6,883 nucleotides of DNA from an uncultured Eubacteriales bacterium (GTDB lineage Bacteria > Bacillota > Clostridia > Peptostreptococcales > Anaerovoracaceae), in assembly GCA_900542245.1 (NCBI GenBank), contig UQMQ01000122.1:1-6883 (forward strand), written 5' to 3'. Numbering within the stretch: the first letter of the stretch is position 1; each line of letters begins with the position of its first letter. The notes under the pieces were generated by a model, which worked only from the letters and a program-made list of their open reading frames with translations, was not told the origin of the DNA and made no database searches. Positions 1-6,042 of this stretch are shown here, one piece after another. The translations under genes and the position numbers were made by a program.

Positions 1-117
1 ATCGTGATGACGATCAGCCTGATCACCCCGATCGCGATCGAAGAGGGACTGAGATTCGCGATTCGTGAGGGCGGCAGGACTGTTGGTTCTGGGGTCGTTA
101 CAGAAATCATCGAATAA
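1..117 (+). CDS. tuf: Elongation factor Tu, C-terminal end (partial)
   Basis: Frame 1 is open from the first base to a TAA at 115-117 and encodes 38 residues. The peptide includes the stretch LRFAIREGGRTVGSGVV, which is the very conserved C-terminus of bacterial EF-Tu (domain 3), preceded by a TPIAIEEG segment typical of Bacillota. EF-Tu is the cytoplasmic GTPase that delivers aminoacyl-tRNA to the ribosome. The start and the GTPase domain lie upstream of the window, so nothing can be said about its own operon. A palindromic element and a terminator hairpin follow within 110 bases, so tuf is probably the last gene of its transcript. The identification is firm because this C-terminal motif is essentially diagnostic. 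Whether the genome has a second tuf copy cannot be seen here. Confidence 0.96.
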   Translation: MVMTISLITPIAIEEGLRFAIREGGRTVGSGVVTEIIE

Positions 118-132
118 AATGCTTGCTAAAAT

Positions 133-223
133 CGTCTGTGGCGTTGTTGACTGCGTCGCGCTTCCCTGCTCATGTACTTCAGTACACTCCGCGGGTCGCC
201 GACTTGCCGCCTAGCCACAGGCG
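133..223. repeat. Palindrome-rich intergenic element behind tuf
   Basis: This non-coding stretch is built from nested inverted repeats. The outer arms CGTCTGTGGC (133-142) and GCCACAGGCG (214-223) pair over 10 positions with one G-T wobble. A CGCG pair lies inside (157-160 with 190-193), and the centre is a perfect TGTAC/GTACA hairpin with loop TTCA (173-186). The layout resembles dispersed intergenic palindromic repeats (REP/ERIC-like). Membership of a repeat family is inference, since only one copy is in the window. The 3' outer arm also supplies bases to the terminator at 206-230, so the two structures cannot form together. Confidence 0.4.
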
Positions 224-230
224 GTTTTTT
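206..230 (+). terminator. Intrinsic terminator after tuf
   Basis: The stem CCGCCT (207-212) pairs with AGGCGG (219-224) around the loop AGCCAC, and six T follow directly (225-230). A G-T pair can extend the base of the stem. This is a textbook rho-independent terminator placed about 90 bases after the tuf stop. Confidence 0.85.
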
Positions 231-302
231 CTGCGCATTTGACCTTGCATCGTGCGCCGTGCATAACGAAAAATCCGGCGTCTTTGCACACGCAAATGAT
301 GG

Positions 303-326
303 GCGGCTCCGCGAGGGGCCGCTTTT
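303..326 (+). terminator. Second hairpin terminator, GNRA-looped
   Basis: GCGGCTCC (303-310) pairs with GGGGCCGC (315-322) over eight positions with one G-T wobble, closing a GCGA tetraloop (311-314). Four T follow (323-326). It is very stable. It may back up the first tuf terminator, or act as an attenuator if a promoter lies between the two. No convincing promoter or gene was seen in 231-302. Confidence 0.7.
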
Positions 327-329
327 GTA

Positions 330-358
330 TTGCATTTCGGGCGAAAATATGGTATACC
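330..358 (+). promoter_or_regulatory. Possible promoter of the corA-like gene
   Basis: A weak -35 (TTGCAT, 330-335) is followed after 17 bases by TATACC (353-358). A TGG triplet directly before the -10 gives an extended -10 character. Transcription would start near 365, leaving a leader of about 55 nt. A second -10-like TAGAAT at 398-403 has no matching -35. The placement between the terminator and the gene supports it, but the hexamers are only partial matches. Confidence 0.4.
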
Positions 359-420
359 AATCAGTGAGGGTGCGATGCGCGGGCGTTTGTATAACGATAG
401 AATGGGGGCAAGATAAGGAT

Positions 421-1359
421 ATGAAGGAATTTACGGTGACTGATAAAAACGGTGAGAAGCGGGTGGAGACGCTGCTGATGTCGAGTGAGGAGTTTCGGGC
501 GCTGGCGGAGAGGGAGAATCTGCCGTACAGCAGTGCGCTGCTTGGCAGCTTGTCACCGATCCGCTACTGCAAGATAGAGAAGTATCCGACCTGTCTTTTG
601 GGCACGATGCGGGTGCCGCCGATCGAGGGACGCGCGGCTATCGCGTTCGGTTTTTATCTGCAGGAGACGCGCTGCTATCTGTTCCCGGAGGATTGCAGAC
701 AGGAGGCGCAGACCGAGGCGGTTTCAGAGGTGGACTGCGCGGCTATGCTGGAGGCGATGATCACCAAGGTGCTGCAGAGCGGCGGCGATATGCGGATGCC
801 GGTGCAGTTCTTATTGCTCTTGTTTGAAACGATGATACGGGAGGAGGTCTTTCAGCTGGAAGCGCTGGAGGATGGACTCAGCACGATCGAGACCCAGCTG
901 CTGGAGGAAATCCCGGAGACCTTCGACGAGACCATCGTCAGCTATCAGAAGAAGCTGACCTCGCTGCATACCTATTATGAACAGCTGATGAATGTCGGGG
1001 ATATGATGTGCAGCAATCTGGATAATTATCTGCCGGAGTCGCAGCGCCGCTTCTGGGAACACTTCACAGCACGCGCAGAGCGTCTGCACGACCATACGGA
1101 AACGCTGCGGGAGTATCTGATGCAGATCCGCAGCCTGTACCAGGCGCAGATCGACGCGCAGCAGAACCGCGTCATCACCATGCTGACGATCATTACGACG
1201 ATCTTCCTGCCGCTGACGCTGATTGCGGGCTGGTACGGCATGAACTTCCCACAGATGCCGGAGTTCGGCTGGAAATATGCCTATTTGGGCGTCATCGTCA
1301 TCAGTGCGCTGATCGTGATCGTCGAGATCCTGTATTTCAAGAAGAAAAAGATGCTCTAA
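421..1359 (+). CDS. corA: CorA-family divalent metal ion transporter
   Basis: The 312-residue product is close to the usual CorA length. CorA proteins are homopentameric inner-membrane channels for Mg2+ (also Co2+ or Ni2+), with a large cytoplasmic N-terminal domain and two C-terminal helices. The signature is clear: a first membrane helix at about 252-271 ends in YGMNF with the GMN selectivity motif at 273-275. A short MPEF-type loop follows, then a second helix at about 289-306 and a basic KKKK tail. Residues 1-120 form the soluble domain, and 150-250 are rich in charged helices as in the long CorA stalk helix. The ATG at 421 was chosen because family homology begins there. The frame stays open upstream to 172 but runs through two terminators. 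The ribosome site is poor (AAGG only 2 bases away, or GGGGG about 12 away), so the start is the weak point. No terminator follows, so read-through into the next operon is possible. Substrate choice between Mg2+ and other metals is not resolved. Confidence 0.9.
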   Translation: MKEFTVTDKNGEKRVETLLMSSEEFRALAERENLPYSSALLGSLSPIRYCKIEKYPTCLLGTMRVPPIEGRAAIAFGFYLQETRCYLFPEDCRQEAQTEAVSEVDCAAMLEAMITKVLQSGGDMRMPVQFLLLLFETMIREEVFQLEALEDGLSTIETQLLEEIPETFDETIVSYQKKLTSLHTYYEQLMNVGDMMCSNLDNYLPESQRRFWEHFTARAERLHDHTETLREYLMQIRSLYQAQIDAQQNRVITMLTIITTIFLPLTLIAGWYGMNFPQMPEFGWKYAYLGVIVISALIVIVEILYFKKKKML

Positions 1360-1371
1360 ACGGAACTTTGT

Positions 1372-1400
1372 TTGACATTAGGGGCGCGGAATGATAGAAT
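1372..1400 (+). promoter_or_regulatory. Strong sigma-70/sigma-A type promoter of the ecf operon
   Basis: A perfect TTGACA (1372-1377) is separated by exactly 17 bases from TAGAAT (1395-1400), which is one base from consensus. TGA precedes the -10 as an extended element. It begins 13 bases after the corA stop and would start transcription near 1407, giving a leader of about 70 nt. It is the best promoter in the housekeeping part of the window and the only convincing one upstream of the five-gene operon. Confidence 0.85.
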
Positions 1401-1477
1401 AAAATGGTCTTTGATCATCGTCACAGGGTCAGGCAGCGAAAGCATCAAGAACAAAACGGGGAACAACGGGGAAGCGC

Positions 1478-2272
1478 ATGAAAAACTTTTTTATCTGCGA
1501 ATATCAGATTTTGGAGCAGGGACTGGACATCGGATTTCACTTATATGCACCGGGGCATTTGATTTGGCTTGCCGCCATCGCAGCGGCTGTGGTCTGGTTC
1601 TCCGCGCACTATCAAAAAGAGGACGAAATCGACAGACTGCGCATTCGCAGGATTTTTGCGGTGCTGATTCTGCTCTCGGAGATTTATAAAGATATCGTAC
1701 TGCTGATTATGGACGCACCGATGATGCAGTATTTGCCGCTGCATCTGTGCAGCTTCGCGATCTTCGGGATGCTGATCGACGCATGCATGCCGCAGCAGCG
1801 TCTGATGGGGCAGATGTTCGCATTTGCGTTCCTGCCGGGGGCTATGGCGGCGCTGCTGTTCTGCAACTGGACCTGTTATCCGTTCTGGAACTTTATGAAT
1901 ATCCACAGCTTCGTCTTTCATGGATGGATTGTCTGCTACTTTATCATGCGATACCGCAGCGGAGAGATTCGTCCGACCTATCGCGGGCTATGGCAGACCG
2001 CTGGCATATTGCTGCTGCTCATGGTTCCGATCTATTTCTTCGACAAGCTGACCGGGGAGAATTACATGTTTATGAATGAGGCGTCCGAGGGGTCGCCGCT
2101 GGTCGTGCTGTGGGATATTTTCGGCACCAGGTTTGGGGAACCGGGCTATCTGCTCTCCTATATCGTGCTGGCTGTGGCGGTGTTCCATGTGCTGTATCTG
2201 CTCTATGCGGTGATCGGCACGATGGCAGACAGACGCAGACGCAAAAAGAATCCGAGCCGCCTTTTTGTGTAA
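1478..2272 (+). CDS. YwaF/TIGR02206-family seven-helix membrane protein
   Basis: This 264-residue integral membrane protein resembles the YwaF (TIGR02206) family of unknown function. Seven hydrophobic segments can be read at about 27-44, 58-79, 84-103, 112-130, 140-157, 172-188 and 222-249, followed by a basic tail RRRRKK, suggesting a cytoplasmic C-terminus. Family-like features are LPLHLC (86-91) in the third helix, NIHSFVFHG (141-149) with two histidines in the fifth, and NYMFM (195-199) ahead of the last helix. The ATG at 1478 is preceded by GGGGAAG only 3 bases away, and a near copy of that purine-rich run lies just upstream. It is the first gene after the strong promoter, and ecfA1 starts 48 bases after its stop with no terminator between, so it should be co-transcribed with the importer genes. 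A role in transport is only guilt by association; it does not look like a typical ECF S component. Family assignment is from remembered motifs. Confidence 0.75.
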   Translation: MKNFFICEYQILEQGLDIGFHLYAPGHLIWLAAIAAAVVWFSAHYQKEDEIDRLRIRRIFAVLILLSEIYKDIVLLIMDAPMMQYLPLHLCSFAIFGMLIDACMPQQRLMGQMFAFAFLPGAMAALLFCNWTCYPFWNFMNIHSFVFHGWIVCYFIMRYRSGEIRPTYRGLWQTAGILLLLMVPIYFFDKLTGENYMFMNEASEGSPLVVLWDIFGTRFGEPGYLLSYIVLAVAVFHVLYLLYAVIGTMADRRRRKKNPSRLFV

Positions 2273-2320
2273 GCATGCGCGCGCTCACAGAAAGACAGAA
2301 ATACAGAAAGGAACTTTCAT

Positions 2321-3160
2321 TTGGATAAGATTATCAGTGTGCAGAACATCACTTTTGCATATACCAGAGAAGAAGGCGCCGAGATGGTAAAGGCGATCGA
2401 CGGTGTTTCCTTTGAGATAGAACCCGGCAGCTTCACTGCCATCATCGGCAAGAACGGCTCCGGCAAGTCGACGCTCGCCAAGAATCTGAACGGACTTTTG
2501 CTGCCGACGGAGGGCGATATTCTGGTCGCCGACTATAATACGAAGGATGACGCCCATATCTGGGATGTCAGACAGACGGCGGGCATGGTATTTCAAAATC
2601 CGGACAATCAGCTTGTTTCGGCAATTGTCGAGGATGATGTGGCTTTTGGACCGGAAAACCTGGGCGTGGACCCGCAGGAAATCCGCCAGCGGGTGGATCA
2701 GGCACTGGAAGCGGTCAATATGGGGCAGTTCAAGAACAAGGCGCCGCATCTTTTGTCGGGCGGACAGAAGCAGCGGATCGCCATCGCAGGCGTGGTCGCA
2801 ATGAAACCGCGTTGCATTATTTTTGACGAGCCGACGGCGATGCTGGACCCGAAAGGTCGCAAGGAGATCATGGCGATTATCGATGAGCTGCATCAGGAGG
2901 GCATTACGGTCGTTCTGATTACGCATTTCATGGAGGAGGCTGTGCGTGCGGATCGCGTCATCATTATGAACGAAGGCAAGATCCTGCTGGACGGAACGCC
3001 TGCGGAGGTATTTGCGCAGGGACAGCTGATGAAATCCGTCAATCTGGACGTGCCGCCGATCGTGGAGCTGGCGGACGAGCTTAGAGCTGTCGGCATAGCG
3101 GTACCGGACGAAATCATTACAGAAGAAGAGATGGTGACATACCTATGTCAATACGAGTAG
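2321..3160 (+). CDS. ecfA1: ECF transporter ATPase subunit EcfA1
   Basis: One of the two cytoplasmic ATPases of the energy-coupling-factor importer; it pairs with EcfA2 and drives EcfT. All ABC motifs are present in the 279 residues: Walker A GKNGSGKST (43-51), Q-loop glutamine 92 in FQNPDNQ, signature LSGGQ (145-149), Walker B with catalytic E170 in IIFDEPT, D-loop MLDP (174-177) and switch histidine H202. The FQNPDNQ stretch and the C-terminal extension beyond residue 235 fit EcfA rather than a generic ABC ATPase. The start is a TTG at 2321, supported by AGAAAGGA at 2305-2312 with 8-base spacing; no ATG fits. The ribosome site sits in a small GAAAG/CTTTC hairpin (2306-2318). The end overlaps ecfA2 by 16 bases, which suggests translational coupling and equal dosage of the two ATPases. 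No S component is adjacent, as expected for a shared (group II) module. Confidence 0.95.
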   Translation: MDKIISVQNITFAYTREEGAEMVKAIDGVSFEIEPGSFTAIIGKNGSGKSTLAKNLNGLLLPTEGDILVADYNTKDDAHIWDVRQTAGMVFQNPDNQLVSAIVEDDVAFGPENLGVDPQEIRQRVDQALEAVNMGQFKNKAPHLLSGGQKQRIAIAGVVAMKPRCIIFDEPTAMLDPKGRKEIMAIIDELHQEGITVVLITHFMEEAVRADRVIIMNEGKILLDGTPAEVFAQGQLMKSVNLDVPPIVELADELRAVGIAVPDEIITEEEMVTYLCQYE

Positions 3161-4011
3161 AACATTTAACACATATTTACGATAAGGGGCTGCCGACCGA
3201 GCAGATCGCGCTGGAGGATATCAATTTTACGGTTGCGGACGGCGAGCTGCTGGGTGTGATCGGACATACCGGATCGGGCAAGTCGACCCTGCTGCAGCAT
3301 CTGAACGGACTGCTCAAGCCAAGCAGCGGGCGCGTGCTCGTCGGCGATGTGGATATCACTGCACCGGGCGTTTCCATGGTAGAGATCCGCAAGCGCATCG
3401 GGCTGGTATTCCAGTATCCGGAGTATCAGCTGTTTGAGGAAACGGTCGCCAAGGATGTCGCATTCGGACCCAAAAATCTAGGCTTGTCCGAGCAGGAGAT
3501 CGATGAGCGTGTGCGGGAGGCACTTGAGCTGGTGGGGCTGGATTATGAACAAATCAAGGAACGCTCCCCATTTGAGCTTTCCGGCGGGCAGAAACGCCGC
3601 GTGGCGATTGCCGGCGTGGTCGCGATGCGTCCGGAGGTCCTGATTTTGGATGAACCGACGGCAGGGCTTGATCCGAAGGCGCATCACGATGTGCTGGATA
3701 TGGTGCAGGAGGTGCACCGCCGGACAGGCAATATCATTATTCTGGTTTCGCATAATATGGCGGACATCGCAAGAGTCTCCGACAAGGTTATTGTCATCGA
3801 CAGCGGACATCTGGTGACCACAGGTACGCCGCAGGAGGTTTTCGCCCAGAAGGAGCTGCTGCGCGGTGTCGGGCTGGACTTGCCGCCGATTACGGAGTTT
3901 ACGGAAACGCTCAGAGAAAAGGGCATGGCGCTGCCGCCTACGATTCTCGACACGAAGGAAGCTGCGCTGGCGATCGCCAAGGCGCTGCAGGAAAAACGAA
4001 CGAAAGGCTGA
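3145..4011 (+). CDS. ecfA2: ECF transporter ATPase subunit EcfA2
   Basis: The second ATPase of the importer, 288 residues. Motifs in order are Walker A GHTGSGKST (40-48), Q-loop Q90 in FQYPEYQLF, signature LSGGQ (145-149), Walker B VLILDEPT with E170, D-loop GLDP (174-177) and switch H203 in VSHNM. FQYPEYQLFEETV is characteristic of EcfA2, against FQNPDNQ in EcfA1, which is how the two were told apart. The pair shares fold and sequence (both have GVVAM after the signature region), so they are ancient paralogues. The ATG at 3145 lies inside the end of ecfA1 in another frame, and there is no strong independent ribosome site, so coupled translation is likely. ecfT follows 19 bases after the stop. 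The last 45 residues, rich in Leu, Glu and Lys, are the EcfA C-terminal domain. Confidence 0.95.
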   Translation: MSIRVEHLTHIYDKGLPTEQIALEDINFTVADGELLGVIGHTGSGKSTLLQHLNGLLKPSSGRVLVGDVDITAPGVSMVEIRKRIGLVFQYPEYQLFEETVAKDVAFGPKNLGLSEQEIDERVREALELVGLDYEQIKERSPFELSGGQKRRVAIAGVVAMRPEVLILDEPTAGLDPKAHHDVLDMVQEVHRRTGNIIILVSHNMADIARVSDKVIVIDSGHLVTTGTPQEVFAQKELLRGVGLDLPPITEFTETLREKGMALPPTILDTKEAALAIAKALQEKRTKG

Positions 4012-4030
4012 ATTATTCAGAATACGGATT

Positions 4031-4837
4031 ATGATTAGAGATATTACGCTCGGACAGTACTATCCGGGCAATTCATGGGTGCACAAGTTGGACCCGCGTG
4101 TTAAGATCATTGCGACGCTGCTCTTTCTGATCGAGCTCTTCATCGTCAATGACTTCATAGGCTTTGGCATCGCGGCGGTTGTGCTGGGCATCGTCATTGC
4201 AGTGTCAAGGGTGCCGCTGTCGTTCATCGTGCGCGGTCTGAAGCCGATTTTGGTGCTGCTTTTGTTTACGTTTGCGCTGAACATCTTTATGATCAACGGC
4301 GAAGTGCTCTGGAGTTGGGGCTTCCTGCGCATCACCAGAGAGGGGATTCGGACGGCGGTCTTTATGGCGGTGCGTCTGATTCTTTTGATCATCGGTTCCT
4401 CGATGCTGACGCTCTGCACCAGACCGCTGAGTCTGACGGACGGCATCGAGCGCCTGCTTTCCCCGTTCAAAAAGATCGGTCTGCCGGCGCATGAGATCGC
4501 GATGATGATGACGATCGCGCTGCGGTTCATTCCGACGCTTTTGGACGAGACCGACAAAATTATGAAAGCGCAGCAGGCAAGAGGTGCGGATTTTGAAAGC
4601 GGTTCGATCATACAGCGTGCGAAGAATCTGATCCCGATTTTGGTGCCGCTGTTTGTCAGTGCGTTCCGGATCGCGCAGGATCTGGCGATGGCGATGGAGG
4701 CGCGGTGCTATCGCGGCGGCGACCACCGCACCCGGATGCACGAGATGAAGCTCAAGGGCAGAGACTATGCGGCGTTTGCGATGCAGGCAGCATTTCTGGC
4801 GGTCATTATCATCGAAGCGAACTTCGCGCCATGGTAA
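4031..4837 (+). CDS. ecfT: ECF transporter transmembrane scaffold EcfT
   Basis: The membrane scaffold that links the EcfA1/EcfA2 ATPases to interchangeable substrate-binding S proteins. The 268 residues match the usual EcfT length. N-terminal YYPGNSWVHKLDPRVK (10-25) is the typical EcfT entry, followed by hydrophobic segments at about 25-40, 43-60, 70-90 and 108-130, and a last one near 246-262. The cytoplasmic coupling helices carry the two Ala-Arg-Gly-type motifs that dock into the ATPases: QQARGADF (ARG at 183-185) and MEARCYRGG, where the second motif reads ARC (224-226). The cysteine form is a tolerated variant, not evidence of damage. The ATG at 4031 was chosen because the EcfT homology begins there; in-frame sequence upstream to 3866 is antisense-like Arg-rich shadow of ecfA2. 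The ribosome site is weak, so coupling to ecfA2 is likely. trmB begins 10 bases after the stop. Confidence 0.94.
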   Translation: MIRDITLGQYYPGNSWVHKLDPRVKIIATLLFLIELFIVNDFIGFGIAAVVLGIVIAVSRVPLSFIVRGLKPILVLLLFTFALNIFMINGEVLWSWGFLRITREGIRTAVFMAVRLILLIIGSSMLTLCTRPLSLTDGIERLLSPFKKIGLPAHEIAMMMTIALRFIPTLLDETDKIMKAQQARGADFESGSIIQRAKNLIPILVPLFVSAFRIAQDLAMAMEARCYRGGDHRTRMHEMKLKGRDYAAFAMQAAFLAVIIIEANFAPW

Positions 4838-4847
4838 AGGAGTATTT

Positions 4848-5501
4848 ATGCGCCAGAGAAATATCAAAAATTTAGACGAGCGAATCGAGGCGAACGCGAA
4901 CTATCTGATCGAGGACCCACGCGCGTGCCGCGGACATTGGCGGGAAATCTTCGGAAATGAGAACCCCATTTATCTGGAGATCGGCTGCGGCAAGGGGCAG
5001 TTCATCACCGCCCATGCCGAGCGTGAACCAAACAGCAATTTTATCGCCTGCGAGGGACAGGCGTCGGTGGTGCTGCGCGCACTCGAAAAGGCAGAGGAAC
5101 AGTCGATGGAGAATCTGCGCATTTTCATTGATTATGTGCATGATCTTGCCGACTATTTCGAGCCGGGCGAGCTTGCGGGCATCTATCTGAACTTCAGCGA
5201 CCCCTGGCCAAAGGCGCGCCATGCCAAGCGCAGGCTGACCTATCACAAAAACCTTGCCAACTACCGCAGCGTGCTGGAGGCGGGCGGGTTTATCGAGTTC
5301 AAAACAGACAACGAGGGCTTGTTTGCTTTCACCCTCGAGGAGATCGCGGCGGCAGGCTACCCGGTCATCGAGATGACACGCGACCTGCATGGCGATGCGG
5401 CAGCGCTCGGCACATATGCGGCAGCCTCGCGCACCTACATGACCGAGTACGAAGCGAAATTCAGCGCGCAGGGCAAGAATATCAACTTTGTGAGGATTTA
5501 A
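4848..5501 (+). CDS. trmB: tRNA (guanine-N7-)-methyltransferase TrmB
   Basis: TrmB uses S-adenosylmethionine to make 7-methylguanosine at position 46 of the tRNA variable loop in the cytoplasm. The 217 residues match the bacterial TrmB size. The SAM-binding loop is EIGCGKG (44-50), and the family signature NFSDPWPKARHAKRRL (115-130) carries the catalytic aspartate D118. KTDNE (152-156) and TEYEAKF (199-205) are the usual C-terminal motifs, and all look intact. The start ATG at 4848 has an excellent AAGGAG (4837-4842) five bases upstream that overlaps the ecfT stop; the frame is open further upstream but has no support. It is the last gene of the operon and ends 31 bases before a strong hairpin. 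Its link with the ecf genes is probably only shared transcription. Identification is firm. Confidence 0.96.
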   Translation: MRQRNIKNLDERIEANANYLIEDPRACRGHWREIFGNENPIYLEIGCGKGQFITAHAEREPNSNFIACEGQASVVLRALEKAEEQSMENLRIFIDYVHDLADYFEPGELAGIYLNFSDPWPKARHAKRRLTYHKNLANYRSVLEAGGFIEFKTDNEGLFAFTLEEIAAAGYPVIEMTRDLHGDAAALGTYAAASRTYMTEYEAKFSAQGKNINFVRI

Positions 5502-5532
5502 GGGTAAACAGAAAAAGAATATGCGCATCACA

Positions 5533-5558
5533 AAAGCAGACCTTGCGGGGTCTGCTTT
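5533..5558. terminator. Bidirectional terminator between trmB and the HTH gene
   Basis: AAAGCAGACC (5533-5542) pairs perfectly with GGTCTGCTTT (5549-5558) over 10 bp around a 6-base loop. T-runs are short on both strands: three on plus, four on minus. It lies 31 bases after the trmB stop and only one base from the stop codon of the convergent HTH gene, so one hairpin can end both transcripts. Confidence 0.75.
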
Positions 5559-5559
5559 A

Positions 5560-5913
5560 TCAACTTTTTGCGGTCAGATTTTTGATCTCCTCTACCAGCA
5601 GTGCGACGCGGCTTGCCAGTCCCGCCGGCATGGCTTTCATAGAGGAAACGACGGAGTCGGTCGCAACGAGAACACGACCATCGATGTCCCAGGTTTCATC
5701 AAACGTAAAAAAATATGGAAGTGAGACCTCCAATGCCGCGCAAATTTTACCGATGGTCTCGATGCTGGGAACCTTTTCGCCCCGCTCGATCTGACCGACA
5801 TACGCAACAGAGAGATCGGCAGTAAGGGCGAGATTCTCCTGACTCCACTCCTTGGCGAGACGTAATTGTCGGACCCGTTTCGCAGTATGCTGCGTGACTA
5901 AACTTTCATTCAT
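5560..5913 (-). CDS. XRE-family helix-turn-helix transcriptional regulator
   Basis: A 117-residue cytoplasmic DNA-binding protein of the Cro/CI (XRE, HTH_3) type. The HTH domain spans about 13-67, with WSQENLALTADLSVAYVGQIERGEKVPS (23-50) giving helices 2 and 3 and the characteristic ERG turn. The remaining 50 residues are a short tail with an amphipathic helix at about 96-114 that could serve dimerisation; no peptidase or ligand domain is visible. The ATG at 5911-5913 (reverse complement) has a very good ribosome site, AAGGAGGG at 5919-5926, five bases upstream. The gene is convergent with trmB and diverges from the secreted repeat protein. The AT-rich gap upstream holds two identical ACTATAGT palindromes over the promoters, as expected for an autoregulated XRE protein. 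That it binds them is inference. It could be a solo regulator or a relic of an integrated element; no phage or integrase genes are visible. Confidence 0.88.
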   Translation of the reverse strand: MNESLVTQHTAKRVRQLRLAKEWSQENLALTADLSVAYVGQIERGEKVPSIETIGKICAALEVSLPYFFTFDETWDIDGRVLVATDSVVSSMKAMPAGLASRVALLVEEIKNLTAKS

Positions 5914-5962
5914 ATAAACCCTCCTTCACTGAAACACAAAACTCCACAATAAGGCTAAATTA

Positions 5963-5991
5963 TTGAAACAATCGATACAAAATACTATAGT
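5963..5991 (+). promoter_or_regulatory. Plus-strand promoter P1 toward the surface protein
   Basis: TTGAAA (5963-5968) and TATAGT (5986-5991) are separated by 17 bases, each one mismatch from consensus. The -10 lies wholly inside the first ACTATAGT palindrome, so a bound protein would block it. Confidence 0.55.
5984..5991. promoter_or_regulatory. Palindromic operator candidate O1 (ACTATAGT)
   Basis: The 8-bp palindrome ACTATAGT sits in a longer 12-bp perfect palindrome ATACTATAGTAT (5982-5993). It overlaps the -10 of plus-strand P1 and the candidate -10 of the minus-strand HTH promoter. Its identical partner is centred 21 bp away, two helical turns, so dimers would sit on the same DNA face. 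The HTH protein next door is the likely binder (inference). Confidence 0.55.
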
Positions 5992-6017
5992 ATATAAAAA
6001 ACAAACTATAGTGTTGA
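5989..6017 (-). promoter_or_regulatory. Possible promoter of the HTH gene
   Basis: On the minus strand TCAACA (6017-6012) lies 17 bases before TATACT (5994-5989). The -10 is one base from consensus; the -35 is a weaker match, four of six. The region would be transcribed from about 5983, giving a leader of about 70 nt before the ATG at 5913. It overlaps both palindromes and P1, so divergent transcription would be mutually exclusive. Confidence 0.4.
6005..6012. promoter_or_regulatory. Palindromic operator candidate O2 (ACTATAGT)
   Basis: An exact second copy of the O1 palindrome. It ends one base before the -35 of plus-strand P2 (6014-6019), and its last base overlaps the candidate minus-strand -35. 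A protein here could block P2 or, by touching RNA polymerase from just upstream of the -35, activate it. Confidence 0.55.
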
Positions 6018-6042
6018 AATCCATAGAAAAAGGTGGTATTAT
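6014..6042 (+). promoter_or_regulatory. Plus-strand promoter P2, extended -10
   Basis: TTGAAA (6014-6019), a 17-base spacer and TATTAT (6037-6042), with TGG immediately before the -10 as an extended element. Each hexamer is one base from consensus. It is the best candidate for the main promoter of the surface protein gene, with a start near 6049 and a leader of about 240 nt. Confidence 0.7.

Noticed and set aside
172..420. In-frame upstream extension of the CorA-like gene by 83 codons
   Set aside because: It runs through two terminator hairpins and the intergenic palindrome, has no CorA-like sequence, and the in-frame ATG at 349 overlaps the likely promoter -10.
2285..2926. Minus-strand 213-codon frame opposite ecfA1
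   Set aside because: Shadow of a well-supported ABC ATPase gene, with no ribosome site or recognisable domain.
3866..4030. 55-codon extension in front of EcfT
   Set aside because: The added peptide is an Arg-rich out-of-frame reading of ecfA2; EcfT homology starts at the ATG at 4031.
4700..4712. ARC instead of ARG in the second EcfT coupling motif as a sign of loss of function
   Set aside because: The surrounding MEAR-YRGG context is intact and cysteine at this place is a variant I expect in EcfT proteins of Clostridia.
4767..4847. 27-codon extension in front of TrmB
   Set aside because: It overlaps ecfT in another frame, while the ATG at 4848 has a fine AAGGAG site.
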